Shown in pieces: positions 1 to 9,182 of a DNA stretch of 47,007 nucleotides. The translations under genes and the position numbers were made by a program. The notes below the pieces were generated by a model, which saw only the letters and a list, made by a program, of their open reading frames with translations, was not told the DNA's origin and did no database searches. Source of the DNA: an uncultured Chloroflexota bacterium. GTDB taxonomy: Bacteria > Chloroflexota > Anaerolineae > Anaerolineales > Anaerolineaceae. Within the stretch, counting starts at the first letter, position 1. Each line of letters begins with the position of its first letter. The stretch lies in assembly GCA_902774215.1 (NCBI GenBank), contig CACYHU010000013.1:1-47007 (forward strand). The letters run 5' to 3'.

Positions 1-140
1 CTGGAAAAAGGCATTAATATAAGGCATAAAACAAGAAGTTGTATTGCATTCGTTTTTTGCAAGTTGATGAATTTTGCCTGTGGGAATTCCGATGTGGTAA
101 TGACGCGCTTTTTTCGTTCAAATGACTGCAGCATAAAATT

Positions 141-860
141 TCATATGTGCATGGAACAGATGACCCTGCAGGAATCCTTCAGCCGCTGATGCCGTATATG
201 GGTCGCATCGAAATGTACGGACTGGAAAGCCATCTGCATGATCGGACCTGAGCCGAAAGCATAGATCAGCGTTCCGATGCCAACCTGCCCGCCCAGCAGC
301 CACCCGATCAGCGTTGCAGTTCCCAGCAGCGCTATACTGACTGCTCCGATAGGGATCTTTTCCACCCGTTTTGCCAGACCGACCAGCAGGGTATCCCGCG
401 GTCCGCAGCCTAAAGAGGCGAGCATATAACCGTATTGTGTATAGGCAATAATAAAAAGCCCTGCGATCATCATCGGAACAGCCGTCAGAAGGGAAGACGC
501 TTTCGGGACGAGTCCCAGCCAGTTGAAAAAGTCCACGGATTTACCGACGACGACCGCATCAACAAACATAGCCAGCCCTATGGGTTCCCGCAGGAGGATA
601 TCGATCAGAAGGATCGTCAGGGAGATCGCGATCGAGGCAGATCCATAGTATATCCCGAGCGTGTGGGATACCCCCAGGTTGAGCACATTCCAGGGAGCCG
701 CACCGATATTTGCCCGGATCGTCAGATAGATGCCGAATCCGTTCACGAATAAACTGACAGCCGCCAGCAGCATGTTCAGCAGAATCGCTCCGACGGAACG
801 ATTTTCAGATAATTTGTTTTTCAATCTCGTAATTTCTCCGGTTGAATATTTTATTATCAA
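141..860 (-). CDS. YczE/YyaS-type integral membrane protein
   Basis: Polytopic membrane protein of 239 residues with about five hydrophobic segments separated by short loops. The stretch GAAPWNVLNLGVSH and the later GPRDTLLVGLAKR fit the YczE/YyaS/YitT-like family, whose transport or regulatory role is poorly defined. The start appears to be a TTG at 858-860, with no strong ribosome binding site. It lies 26 bases downstream of the aldo/keto reductase on the same strand, so the two probably share a transcript. Family assignment is from the repeated G-x-PW/GPRD pattern; substrate unknown. Confidence 0.75.
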   Translation of the reverse strand: MIIKYSTGEITRLKNKLSENRSVGAILLNMLLAAVSLFVNGFGIYLTIRANIGAAPWNVLNLGVSHTLGIYYGSASIAISLTILLIDILLREPIGLAMFVDAVVVGKSVDFFNWLGLVPKASSLLTAVPMMIAGLFIIAYTQYGYMLASLGCGPRDTLLVGLAKRVEKIPIGAVSIALLGTATLIGWLLGGQVGIGTLIYAFGSGPIMQMAFQSVHFDATHIRHQRLKDSCRVICSMHI

Positions 861-886
861 AAGCGATCAGAACCAGATCTTTGTGA

Positions 887-2068
887 TCAGCGGACCATGA
901 TCTTCCTGGCGATATTGATGCCGATCTTATACAGGCCGGGACGAAGATCTTTGTCCGCTTCTTTCAGCTTTTCCCGGATGGGAAGATGCTGCGGACAGTG
1001 CTTCTCACATTTACCGCATCCGATGCACTGAGAGGCAAAAGCGGGGTTTTTCCGAAGTCCCATTCCGCGCGCAAATTCAAAGCGCACCGCGCTTTTCTTT
1101 TCATCCTCCATATACATGAGGTTATAGTAATGGAAATTACCGGGGATGTCTACTCCCTGCGGGCAGGGCATGCAGTAACGGCAGCCTGTGCAGCCGACCT
1201 TTTCCCTTGAACGAATGAAATCTTTCACTTGATCGACTACAGCCTGATCCGAGCTGTCAAAACTTCCGGCTGCAGCATCTGAGGCGATCCTGCAGTTTTC
1301 TTCAACCATTTCCGGCGAATTCATGCCGGACAGCACACACATGATCTGCGGCTGATTCCAAAGCCAGCGCAGCCCCAGTTCAGCTGTACTGTAATCTTTT
1401 CCCGAAGAAGCAATAATGTTTTTCGCCTTATCCGGGAGATTTACCAGTTTTCCGCCGCGGAGCGGTTCCATGATAACGACAGGGATCCCTTTTTGGCCGG
1501 CATATTCAAGGCCTTTCCTTCCGGCCTGGCTGTTTTCATCCAGATAGTTGTATTGGATCTGACAGAAGTCCCAGTCGTAAGCATCGAGAATTCTCATAAA
1601 CATATCCGAATCCCCATGGTAGGAGAAGCCGATATTTCGAATGCTTCCGTCCGCCTTCCGGGCTTTGATCCAGTCCTCGATCCCGAACCGCTGAAGGTTT
1701 TCCCACTCCGCAAGATCCGTGAACATGTGCATCAGGTAATAATCGATGTGATCCGTCCGGAGCCTGGAGAGTTCCTCCTGAAAGATCCTGTCGATCGCTT
1801 TTGAAGACCGGATAAGGTACTGAGGGAGTTTCGTGGCAAGATTCACCTTGTCCCGGCAATTATTTTCGGCAAGGACCCGTCCCACAAGCTCTTCACTTCC
1901 CGGATATATATATGCGCTGTCCAGGTAATTGATACCCCGGTCGATCGCCAGAAGCAGTTCCTTCTCTGCCTTTTCATAATCAAGGGAGCTTCCTTTTCTT
2001 GTAAACCTCATGCAGCCGTAGCCAAGCTGCGAAATCTGATTCCCGTATTTATCCGATCTGTATAGCAT
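887..2068 (-). CDS. Aldo/keto reductase with C-terminal 4Fe-4S ferredoxin domain
   Basis: Probable NAD(P)H-linked oxidoreductase of 393 residues. The N-terminal part has the aldo/keto reductase barrel signatures LGYGCMRF, DSAYIYPGSEELVG and a catalytic-type K in LATKLP. The C-terminal 110 residues carry CTGCRYCMPCPQGVDIP and CIGCGKCEKHCP, which should bind iron-sulfur clusters. This barrel-plus-ferredoxin layout and length match the family of predicted aldo/keto reductases common in anaerobes. An AAGGA-type ribosome binding site precedes the ATG at 2068 on the minus strand. Physiological substrate unknown. Confidence 0.9.
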   Translation of the reverse strand: MLYRSDKYGNQISQLGYGCMRFTRKGSSLDYEKAEKELLLAIDRGINYLDSAYIYPGSEELVGRVLAENNCRDKVNLATKLPQYLIRSSKAIDRIFQEELSRLRTDHIDYYLMHMFTDLAEWENLQRFGIEDWIKARKADGSIRNIGFSYHGDSDMFMRILDAYDWDFCQIQYNYLDENSQAGRKGLEYAGQKGIPVVIMEPLRGGKLVNLPDKAKNIIASSGKDYSTAELGLRWLWNQPQIMCVLSGMNSPEMVEENCRIASDAAAGSFDSSDQAVVDQVKDFIRSREKVGCTGCRYCMPCPQGVDIPGNFHYYNLMYMEDEKKSAVRFEFARGMGLRKNPAFASQCIGCGKCEKHCPQHLPIREKLKEADKDLRPGLYKIGINIARKIMVR

Positions 2069-2556
2069 AGCGGTAAAATCCTTTCGTGATAATTAATTTT
2101 ACTTCAAAGGTATCGGAGGCGGCTGATATCGGTCAATAAAAACTTCAATCAACGACATGCTTTTTCGCAATATCATCAGTACGCAAAAATTGGTCTCGGA
2201 TCCGTAAGGCTGCCCGGGGTGCACATATCGTGATGTTGCAGACTTCGAGCTCAAGGCAGCGGGGTATCCGTTCCGGATCATTGACAGTCCGGAACGACAG
2301 CGGAAAACGCAGTGATCATTGTTTTGTTCTTCAGGCGTTCATTTATCCTTTCCGGTCTTTATCCATTTCAGAAACAGACGGACTTCCAAGCAGGTATTTT
2401 ATCATGGAGAAGCTCCCTGATGATTCAAAAGGGAAAAAATCACAAAGAAAGATATGGCATTTGACCGGGTTTTACGAAAATCCGCAGGATAATACAATAT
2501 AATAAGTAAGGATCCAAATCAACAGAGCGACCGATCGCACTGTGTAACAGAGAATC
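2069..2556. other. Intergenic region, no supported gene
   Basis: About 490 bases between the divergent reductase and lipase genes. Short open frames occur on both strands, but none has a convincing ribosome binding site or recognisable protein sequence. It may contain the promoters for both neighbours; I could not pick a clear -35/-10 pair. Confidence 0.4.
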
Positions 2557-3639
2557 ATGAGCGACATAGAATTTATTTTTGTCCACGGCCTTGCAGGCTG
2601 GGGCAGCTACGAAAAAACATATAGACGGATGCCCTATTGGGGGCTGCGCGGCGGGGATCTGATAGCGTTTCTGCGGAAACAGGGATTCCGGGCTTATGCG
2701 GCATCAGTCGCTCCGGCCGGCAGCGCCTGGGACCGCGCCTGTGAACTTTATGCACAGCTTGCCGGTCTGATAACAGATTACGGAGCAGCACACAGCACGG
2801 AATACAGGCATAAACGATTTGGCCGGGATTTCTCAGGCCGCCCGCTGATCCCTGAATGGGGGCAGGATACACGGCTTGTTCTGCTCGGACATTCCTTCGG
2901 AGGAACGACAGCCCGGCTGTTTTCCGAACTGCTGGCTCACGGAGACGAACGGGAAAAAGGCTCAACATCTCCGAATGAGCTGTCCGATTTGTTCAAAGGC
3001 GGTATGGAAGAAAGGATCAGCGCCATCGTCACGCTTGCCTCCCCGATCAACGGCACAACAGCATATGATCTGTCAGAGGATGAGGATTTTGATCCGGATC
3101 AGGTAAAAGTTCCTTTTTGGAGCAGAGGATTTGCAAAACTGCTGTCCGTGGGGGCCAGTCCGAGAAAAGACGGACGCAAAGGAACAGACTATGCGGACTA
3201 TGACATGCATATCGACAACGCTGCGGCGCTGAACCGGCGTATCTCCACACTGCCGTCTGTCTTTTACTTTTCAGTCCCGTGCTGTTCAACAAAAAAAACA
3301 GATGACGGGTACGCGGTTCCCGATTTGTCCAAAACTGATCCGCTGTTCGTTTCCAGATCGTATCTGATCGGCCGGTATACCGGAATAACTAAAGGGGACA
3401 TCAAGATCGATAAAAGATGGCTTGAAAACGACGGGCTGGTCAATACCTTTTCCGCCATGGCCCCGCTCGGAGCCCCGCAGACGGAGCTCGATGCAGATAA
3501 TATCCGTCCGGGAGTATGGAACGTCCTTCCGACGTACACCGGAGACCATACGTCCCTTTAGGGCGGCATGACGCGCAAAAACGACATCCGTGAGTTTTAC
3601 CTTTCACTGCTGACGATGATCGGCAAATGCCTGAGGTAA
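2557..3639 (+). pseudogene. Triacylglycerol lipase of the staphylococcal type, interrupted by an amber codon
   Basis: Alpha/beta-hydrolase lipase. The 334-residue main frame starts with FVHGLAGWGSYE (oxyanion region), then DRACELYAQLAGLITDYG, the nucleophile elbow GHSFGG, the acid region NDGLVNT and the histidine region GDHTSL, matching staphylococcal/Bacillus family I.5-like lipases in order. A TAG at 3559-3561 stops the frame right after GDHTSL. Translation continues in the same frame for 25 residues (GGMTRKNDIREFYLSLL...) to TAA 3637-3639, and this is the expected C-terminal end of the family. So one nonsense change separates the end from an otherwise intact gene. No signal peptide is evident. 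The shortened product ends just past the catalytic His and might keep some activity. Confidence 0.75.
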
Positions 3640-3694
3640 ATATTCACAAGGAAAAGATGATCGCAGAAATCACGATCCGTCATATTCCTTAATT

Positions 3695-3815
3695 ACGGAA
3701 CAAAACATACATTTACTCCGTTATTACAATTAGAGGGAAACACCGGAATATCGGTGTGATTCTTACCGGGAGCCGAAACCGCAGGTACTCTGTTGAGCAG
3801 GCTCCTGCAACACAA
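3695..3815 (+). promoter_or_regulatory. Structured 5' leader, possible cobalamin-type riboswitch variant
   Basis: The leader of the following secreted-protein gene is rich in pairing. ACACCG 3740-3745 pairs with CGGTGT 3752-3757, GGAGCC 3769-3774 with GGCTCC 3800-3805 (enclosing CTC-tgtt-GAG), and ACGGA 3695-3699 with TCCGT 3717-3721. The succession GGGAA, CCGG, GGTGTGATTC, CCGG, CCGC, CTCTGT resembles the conserved core of cobalamin riboswitches but departs from it in several places. The structure is visible; ligand identity is a guess. Confidence 0.35.
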
Positions 3816-3833
3816 AAGAGAGGAATAAAAATA

Positions 3834-5075
3834 ATGAAAAAATTCTTATCACTTTGTCTTGTTTTATTTGTATTCGTTACCACGGTTTCCTGCTTCGCTC
3901 AGAAATCATACACAAATGACGGTTTGACGCTTACCGTTAGCGAAGAATTCGCCGACAAGGTCCTTGTTAATACTCCCGAAAACAGTGATAAGGGGATCCT
4001 TTTCACTGTCAACGAAATAGAATCCATGGAAGCGGCAAAGGAAGAAGGTTACGGCTGGGAATCCGCCGGATGGCTTTTTGACATCCGCCGTCTCAGTGAA
4101 GAAGAAATGCATCAGCTCCGCTGCGATGATATTCCGGGATACAGTGTCTTCGCAAAGGATACAGAGGAAAACTATTATATTTATTGCCAACCGACCGATG
4201 TGCGGGTCGTACGCAAAGATTATAACGACAAAGAAGCTATGGACAGGTGGACAGCGGCGAATGAATGGGCCCACAGTGTCCGTGAGACGATCATCTCAGA
4301 AAACGAAGGATTATCCGCCGTTAAATTCAGTTATACTTCTCTGGATGCATTCCTTGCCCGTGTGGTGTACGACAGTGACACGGAATATACGGTCAGCACG
4401 CTTGAATACGGGAAGCAGCAGCCGAACGGTATCAAAGCCGCCGACTACCTCGACCCTCTCCTTCACGATGTGACCTATACTTCCTTACGCGATGAAGAAG
4501 CTCCTGACGGAGAATATCTCGTGCTGGATTTCCCGGATGTCGATCTCCGCTTCGATTTTTTCTTCATGGAAGGAAAGGAAAACTACATTCGCCAGGTCTG
4601 GTTCAACGGTGAACATGAAATGCTTTATAAAGCGGAATTCAAGGATGAGAACATCAAAGCCTCTGAAGTGATGAATGATTTCTACCATGAGATCGTGCTG
4701 CGCAACTCTTTGGGGTATACACCGGACAGTCTGGTCGGCTCCTGGGCTGTGAAAAATGCCGGACGCGGCTTCATCGAAATCACAAACAGTGAGGAAGCCG
4801 GTAAATATGATATCAAGATCAATTGGTCAGGCAGCGCATGGCAGAAGGCTTACTGGGAAATGACCGCCGAAGCCACCGGTAACGGCGCCGAACTGCGCTA
4901 CGAGAACGCGAAACACTCCATTCTGACCTGGCAGTCTGAAGACAATATGACGGAAGAGGTGGTTTATACAAACGGCAGCGGTACGTTCAACCTGCTGAGC
5001 ACCTATGAACTGGTCTGGTTTGATGAGACCGAACACGCGGCTGACGGCAGCGTATTCGTCAATGCCGGAATGTGA
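3834..5075 (+). CDS. Secreted protein of unknown function
   Basis: Protein of 413 residues counted from ATG 3834, chosen because AGAGAGGAA lies just upstream and a signal peptide begins there (MKKFLSLCLVLFVFVTTVSCFAQ). The cysteine could be lipidated, but TVSC is a poor lipobox. The mature part is acidic and rich in aromatic residues. Its last 110 residues, beginning GSWAVKNAGRGFIEI, look like a beta-sandwich lipocalin-like or DUF-type domain. I do not recognise the family. It is a single-gene unit between the structured leader and a strong terminator. Confidence 0.7.
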   Translation: MKKFLSLCLVLFVFVTTVSCFAQKSYTNDGLTLTVSEEFADKVLVNTPENSDKGILFTVNEIESMEAAKEEGYGWESAGWLFDIRRLSEEEMHQLRCDDIPGYSVFAKDTEENYYIYCQPTDVRVVRKDYNDKEAMDRWTAANEWAHSVRETIISENEGLSAVKFSYTSLDAFLARVVYDSDTEYTVSTLEYGKQQPNGIKAADYLDPLLHDVTYTSLRDEEAPDGEYLVLDFPDVDLRFDFFFMEGKENYIRQVWFNGEHEMLYKAEFKDENIKASEVMNDFYHEIVLRNSLGYTPDSLVGSWAVKNAGRGFIEITNSEEAGKYDIKINWSGSAWQKAYWEMTAEATGNGAELRYENAKHSILTWQSEDNMTEEVVYTNGSGTFNLLSTYELVWFDETEHAADGSVFVNAGM

Positions 5076-5163
5076 CTGTCCCATATAAACATAAGAGCCG
5101 GATAATCCATCCGTGTTCAAGGCATGACTCTTATATTTATCGATTTTACCCAATAAGTTCATT

Positions 5164-5197
5164 CTTCAGTCCCGTGGTTTCACGGGACTGAAGTTTT
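5164..5197 (+). terminator. Rho-independent terminator
   Basis: Perfect 13-bp stem CTTCAGTCCCGTG / CACGGGACTGAAG with a 4-base loop, followed by TTTT. It ends the secreted-protein unit. Confidence 0.85.
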
Positions 5198-5326
5198 ATA
5201 ATTAATCATTTGCAGCGATCACGGATATCCGTACCGATAATCTGATTCTGTCCTTAGACAAGAGGACCGTTTCTTCTTCATGTCGATAAAAATGAATTCG
5301 AAATGATAAGCTGTGGTAAAATAAAG

Positions 5327-5346
5327 TTACGAGTAAATCCTCGTAA
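5327..5346. repeat. Palindrome TTACGAG-6-CTCGTAA upstream of the recombinase operon
   Basis: Seven-base perfect arms around TAAATC. The same TTACGAGTAAA/TTTACTCGTAA word recurs as a 15-bp inverted repeat at 24167-24181 and 24296-24310. It could be a recombinase or replication-protein binding site near the left end of the mobile element; that role is inferred from position only. Confidence 0.4.
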
Positions 5347-5398
5347 AAAAGTTCTCTTTAGAGAATATCACCCCCGTCATTCCCGCCTATTGTACGAA

Positions 5399-5430
5399 AA
5401 GTCTGACGCTAAAAAAGTCGGACTTTTTTT
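5399..5430 (+). terminator. Rho-independent terminator
   Basis: Stem AAGTCTGAC / GTCGGACTT (one T-G pair) with an A-rich loop, followed directly by five further Ts. No gene ends just before it, so it may be an attenuator or a remnant of a deleted gene ahead of the recombinase operon. Confidence 0.6.
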
Positions 5431-5486
5431 CATTTAACCGACATTTTTCCGTTTAATAATATAAATCGGATGGGGGCGGATCATTT

Positions 5487-5882
5487 TTGATCCAGAAGGG
5501 TCCCACCATGGATGTTTCTGACATCAATATTTTACAAACAATATACTCCATTCTCTCTGCTTCAGGATCGAGACATTTACAATTTTCACTATACGAGTTT
5601 CGTGTTTTTCTAATTTCCGAACTTAGAAAACGCAACATTCAAATAAGAATCTTGGATGAAGAGGTTCCTCTTTATGCCGCAAATGAAAAAGTCATAATTT
5701 GTTTTCCGGAGAAAGAGGAGAGCGAAGATAACATTTTATTGTTCCTCCTTGGAATTCTTATCCCTCACGCAGATTCATTTTTAATCGCATATGCAATTCA
5801 AAACAAACAGGGAGCTTATGTAATTCGATTTGAACTTCCCATCGGTTTTGTATCCTCTCGTAAGAAAGGATATGACCAATGA
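5487..5882 (+). CDS. Hypothetical protein, first gene of the recombinase operon
   Basis: 131 residues with no family that I recognise. The sequence looks like a small mixed alpha/beta protein with a central hydrophobic stretch (DNILLFLLGILIPHADSFLIAYAIQ). The start codon is not certain; MDVSDINILQ at about 5508 is an alternative. Its TGA overlaps the next start in an ATGA (5879-5882), and the next gene overlaps the recombinase the same way. This implies translational coupling and a role linked to the recombinase. Confidence 0.55.
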   Translation: MIQKGPTMDVSDINILQTIYSILSASGSRHLQFSLYEFRVFLISELRKRNIQIRILDEEVPLYAANEKVIICFPEKEESEDNILLFLLGILIPHADSFLIAYAIQNKQGAYVIRFELPIGFVSSRKKGYDQ

Positions 5883-6010
5883 GAGAAGAAGATATTCCTG
5901 AAGAATTTGACAATACACCTATTGTTGGGCCTACCGTTAAAGCGTTTATTGAGCTTCTGGCAAAAATTGCTGCTCGTTCCCTAAAGGGACAGGAAGAGGA
6001 AAATAAATGA
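5879..6010 (+). CDS. Small protein coupled to the serine recombinase
   Basis: 43 residues, MREEDIPEEFDNTPIVGP at the start followed by a predicted helix TVKAFIELLAKIAARSL. It has ATGA overlaps at both ends (5879-5882 with the gene before, 6007-6010 with the recombinase), which is good evidence that it is translated. I cannot name a family. Small acidic ORFs in this position could be directionality factors or accessory proteins for the recombinase, but nothing in the sequence proves it. Confidence 0.6.
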   Translation: MREEDIPEEFDNTPIVGPTVKAFIELLAKIAARSLKGQEEENK

Positions 6011-6558
6011 ATTCTGTCGCTTCACCACAGTCCGCGGACAGCGCAAATCTACCTATTAATAAAAAGGCTAAAGCTGTTCAAAAGAGACTCGCAACAGAGA
6101 ATACCGTCGAAGCGATACAGCAAAAGCGATCTGCCGCGATATATCTTCGTGTCTCATCTGAAATGCAGGTCGATGGATTTTCAATTGAAGCGCAAAAAAT
6201 TGCCTGTCTTAAATATGCAAGAGAGCAGGGATATGAGGTAACGAATTCCCATATTTATATTGATGAAGCGTATTCTGCAAAAAATGAAGAACGGCCTAAT
6301 TTTAAACGAATGATAATGGCCGCTCATGCAGCGGAATTTGCTATTATTCATAAAATGGATCGCTTTGAAAGGAATTTCAAAGCAATGCGTAATACGTTAG
6401 AAGATCTGTCAAATATTGGCGTTCATGTTTTTTCCATTTCTGAAAACATGGAACTTGCCAATACTCTGACGGTGAATCTATTTGGCATTATTAATGAGCA
6501 TTATATTCAAAACCTTTCATGGTTTTATTGTATTAATGCCCTTAAAAACAATAACTGA
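6007..6558 (+). pseudogene. Large serine recombinase, N-terminal catalytic domain only
   Basis: After a 41-residue extension, the resolvase domain shows AAIYLRVSSEMQ with the catalytic serine, GFSIEAQK, the DEAYSAK...RPNFKRM region and KMDRFERN. The frame passes the end of the catalytic core (NLFGIINEHYIQNLS) and then runs into 12 unrelated residues and a stop. The recombinase domain, zinc ribbon and coiled coil expected in this family (about 450-600 residues) are absent. A matching C-terminal recombinase domain without its N-terminus occurs at about 17150-17473. The two pieces may be halves of one gene separated by later insertions. Confidence 0.75.
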
Positions 6559-6584
6559 ACCATTCTTCCCATTCATCATAACTC

Positions 6585-6650
6585 TATATAATTCATATGT
6601 ACCAGTTTCGGTTTTATATAATTCATATGTACCAGTTTCGGTTTTATATA
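6585..6650 (+). repeat. 30-bp tandem repeat, two copies plus a partial third
   Basis: The unit TATATAATTCATATGTACCA followed by GTTTCGGTTT occurs at 6585-6614 and again exactly at 6615-6644, followed by TATATA of a third. It lies directly after the broken recombinase and before the BspA-like gene. It contains the dyad CATATG. Confidence 0.9.
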
Positions 6651-6805
6651 TCTGATCCTCAGTAACATCTCTTTAAAAAAAAGAATTAATAGCCTTTTCA
6701 CATTTAATTGTTTCACTATTTGTTGGCATGAATTGTGCATTTATAAAGTATGTATAATTGTGGAAAACCAAAATTCAGTCACACATAACATTAAAAGGTC
6801 ATCTT

Positions 6806-8821
6806 ATGAAAAAATTACTGTTTGTCATCTGCTTGTTTATAATTCCATGCATTTTTCAGAACGTAATCGCCGATGGTATCTGCGGTATCAATGTCAAATA
6901 TACGATCAGTAGCGGGACGATCAGCTTTTCAAAGGAGATCCCAGATAGTGACGCGGTGTGGGCTGCTGATTGCGGTGAAGCCTTCAAAAGTGATCACAAT
7001 ATCACGATCATGAAAGTGGAAGATACAATTCGGGTTCTGGATGGAAAAAATTTGTTTTCTGATTTCCCATACGTTCGGGAGATGTACCTTTCGAATCTGG
7101 ACGTGTCTGGCGTGACGGATATGTCCGGTATGTTCAAGGTTACTCCCACTGAAAAGACAGATGATAATGGGGAGGAAACAGAATATTACTCTACTTCTTT
7201 GCGAAAAATTGATGTAAGCGGGTGGAATACTGCTAATGTTACGAACATGAACGCCATGTTTTCCGGATGTTTTAATTTGACAGATATGGATGTCAGTGAA
7301 CTGAATACTTTAAATGTTACGGATATGAGCTTTATGTTCAATAATTGCAGAAACTTGACAAATCTGAATGTCAGCAAGTGGAGAACTGGTAATGTAACGA
7401 ATATGCATGGTATGTTCAAGGACTGTCGGGTATTGGAATCTCTGGATGTGAGCGGGTGGAATACAGAAAAAGTTACAAATATGGCAAATATGTTTTTCCG
7501 ATGCTACAAATTGACTGAATTGGACGTAAGTAAATGGAATACTGCAAATGTTACGAATATGGGAAGTACGTTTAATCAATGCAGCTCGCTGAGTAATCTG
7601 GATATAAGCAATTGGGTTACTGAAAATGTCACGTATATGAGCTTTATGTTTTACAGATGCTGTGCTTTGACAAATCTGGATGTAAGAAAATGGGATACTG
7701 CGAAGGTTATTAATATGTCAGGTATGTTCTCCGATTGCAGCGCACTAACGGAACTGGATGTGAGTAAATGGAATACTGCAAATGTTACGGATATGAGCGG
7801 TATGTTTTACGACTGCAGATCATTGACAAGGCTGGATGTCAGCAATTGGAATACCGAAAAGGTCACAAATATGCGATATATGTTTTGCAAATGCAGCGAT
7901 TTGGTAAATCCGGATGTCAGCAATTGGAATACTGCTAATGTTACGGATATGGAATATATGTTTTCAGAATGTAGCAGCCTGACGAAGCTGGATTTGACTA
8001 GCTGGAATACTTCAAATGTAAATAATTCCGATGGAACATTTAAGGAATGTGGTTCTATTAGCGTCCTGGTCCTTGGAGAAAAAACACTTGGGATAAATAA
8101 TATATTTCCCTCGTTGCCATATTATAAAAGCGACTGGTATTATACTGCCAGAGGAAATGCTGCAACGGATCCGCTTGCTTTGAATACAGTAAGAAAAAAC
8201 GGTAAGCTTTTCACAGATTATGACTACAAAAAGATGGCAGGTGTCTGGTCCCTCTCGAAAATAAAAGAACAAATACCATTATATTTCTTCCCACTGTTCC
8301 CTAAGAACACAGTTCTTCCTAATACAGGGTTTTCCACCAACGATAAACAACTTTTTTCAAGTAGTGGGACCTATAATACACCAATCGATCTGCATATGAC
8401 GATCCAGATTCCTGTGCTGAATACCAAAGCAGATTTGGTTCGCCTTCCCTATGAAGAAAACAGCTGGTCGGTGCATGAATTGACAGACCGGGCCGGTCTA
8501 CTTGATGGAAGTGCTCTTCCTGGTGAAGGTTACAGCATCATTGCAGGTCATAATACTATCGGTCTTGAAGAATACGGTCCCTTTGCTCTTCTGTCAACGT
8601 TGAAAGTCAATGACAAGGTGTTCGTTACAAATACTTGTGGAAAAGTTATTCGCTTCAGCGTTTATGCAAACGAACTTCTGGAACCGGACGATTTACAGAA
8701 AATCGCTGACATTTCGGAAGACAAGCCGGGTTCACTGATCCTAGTCACATGTGAAAATGAAAACATAAAGGGTGGTAGTTATCTGAATCGTCGCGTAGTC
8801 TTTGCTAAACCTATATCATAA
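6806..8821 (+). CDS. BspA-like surface protein with LPxTG motif and C-terminal sortase domain
   Basis: 671 residues from ATG 6806, chosen because an AAAGG site precedes it and a signal peptide starts there (MKKLLFVICLFIIPCIF). Residues about 85-430 are about twelve 25-residue repeats of the DUF285/BspA type (NVTNMNAMFSGC, LDVSKWNTANVT). These usually mediate adhesion. LPNTGF stands at residue 504. The remainder is a sortase domain: AGHN with H582, VTCEN with C649, and NRRVVFA with R662-R663 form the His-Cys-Arg triad. There is no C-terminal membrane helix or basic tail, so this is not a normal sortase substrate end. The C-terminal 170 residues are paralogous to those of the 9183-14777 protein. 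Confidence 0.85.
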   Translation: MKKLLFVICLFIIPCIFQNVIADGICGINVKYTISSGTISFSKEIPDSDAVWAADCGEAFKSDHNITIMKVEDTIRVLDGKNLFSDFPYVREMYLSNLDVSGVTDMSGMFKVTPTEKTDDNGEETEYYSTSLRKIDVSGWNTANVTNMNAMFSGCFNLTDMDVSELNTLNVTDMSFMFNNCRNLTNLNVSKWRTGNVTNMHGMFKDCRVLESLDVSGWNTEKVTNMANMFFRCYKLTELDVSKWNTANVTNMGSTFNQCSSLSNLDISNWVTENVTYMSFMFYRCCALTNLDVRKWDTAKVINMSGMFSDCSALTELDVSKWNTANVTDMSGMFYDCRSLTRLDVSNWNTEKVTNMRYMFCKCSDLVNPDVSNWNTANVTDMEYMFSECSSLTKLDLTSWNTSNVNNSDGTFKECGSISVLVLGEKTLGINNIFPSLPYYKSDWYYTARGNAATDPLALNTVRKNGKLFTDYDYKKMAGVWSLSKIKEQIPLYFFPLFPKNTVLPNTGFSTNDKQLFSSSGTYNTPIDLHMTIQIPVLNTKADLVRLPYEENSWSVHELTDRAGLLDGSALPGEGYSIIAGHNTIGLEEYGPFALLSTLKVNDKVFVTNTCGKVIRFSVYANELLEPDDLQKIADISEDKPGSLILVTCENENIKGGSYLNRRVVFAKPIS

Positions 8822-8941
8822 GAAAAAATCTGATTTATATTTTTGTTTATCTATGGGATATTCCATTTTTTTTCAACAACTGGATCGATCGCATGTATTG
8901 ATTTTCGATAAACAATAAATATCAGACAGGAGAGGTGTTAT

Positions 8942-9010
8942 ATGAAAAAAACATTTTTGGAATTTAGCTATTATTTTTCTCGCCGTGTGATTTTTGCTAA
9001 ACCATTATAA
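8942..9010 (+). pseudogene. Internally deleted remnant of a third sortase-tailed protein
   Basis: An AGGAGAGG ribosome binding site and ATG start a 22-codon frame that begins MKKTFLEFSYYF and ends RRVIFAKPL. The start resembles a signal-peptide start. The end matches the last residues of the preceding protein's sortase domain (RRVVFAKPIS). The simplest reading is a paralogue reduced to its two ends by an internal deletion. Confidence 0.5.
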
Positions 9011-9182
9011 AACGAGACAACCACAAAAGGTAAATCTTGTGTATTTGAGCTGGTTTCAAATTAACAAGGATCTGTGAAATGTTTCTTATCCGTTCTATTT
9101 ATGTTATTAAATAATTACTTCCAATTTGATTGTTTGTCTGATGAAGGTATCACTTAATAAATTATTTTTTCAGGGGGGAACA

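Noticed and set aside
1..140. Left edge of the window
   Set aside because: AT-rich with no supported gene, RNA or repeat.
6585..6650. Tandem repeat considered as a CRISPR array
   Set aside because: The two units are directly adjacent with no spacer, and no cas gene is present.
7186..7579. Open frames on the minus strand across the BspA-like repeats
   Set aside because: They are mirror images of the repeat pattern; the plus strand has the signal peptide and recognisable repeats.
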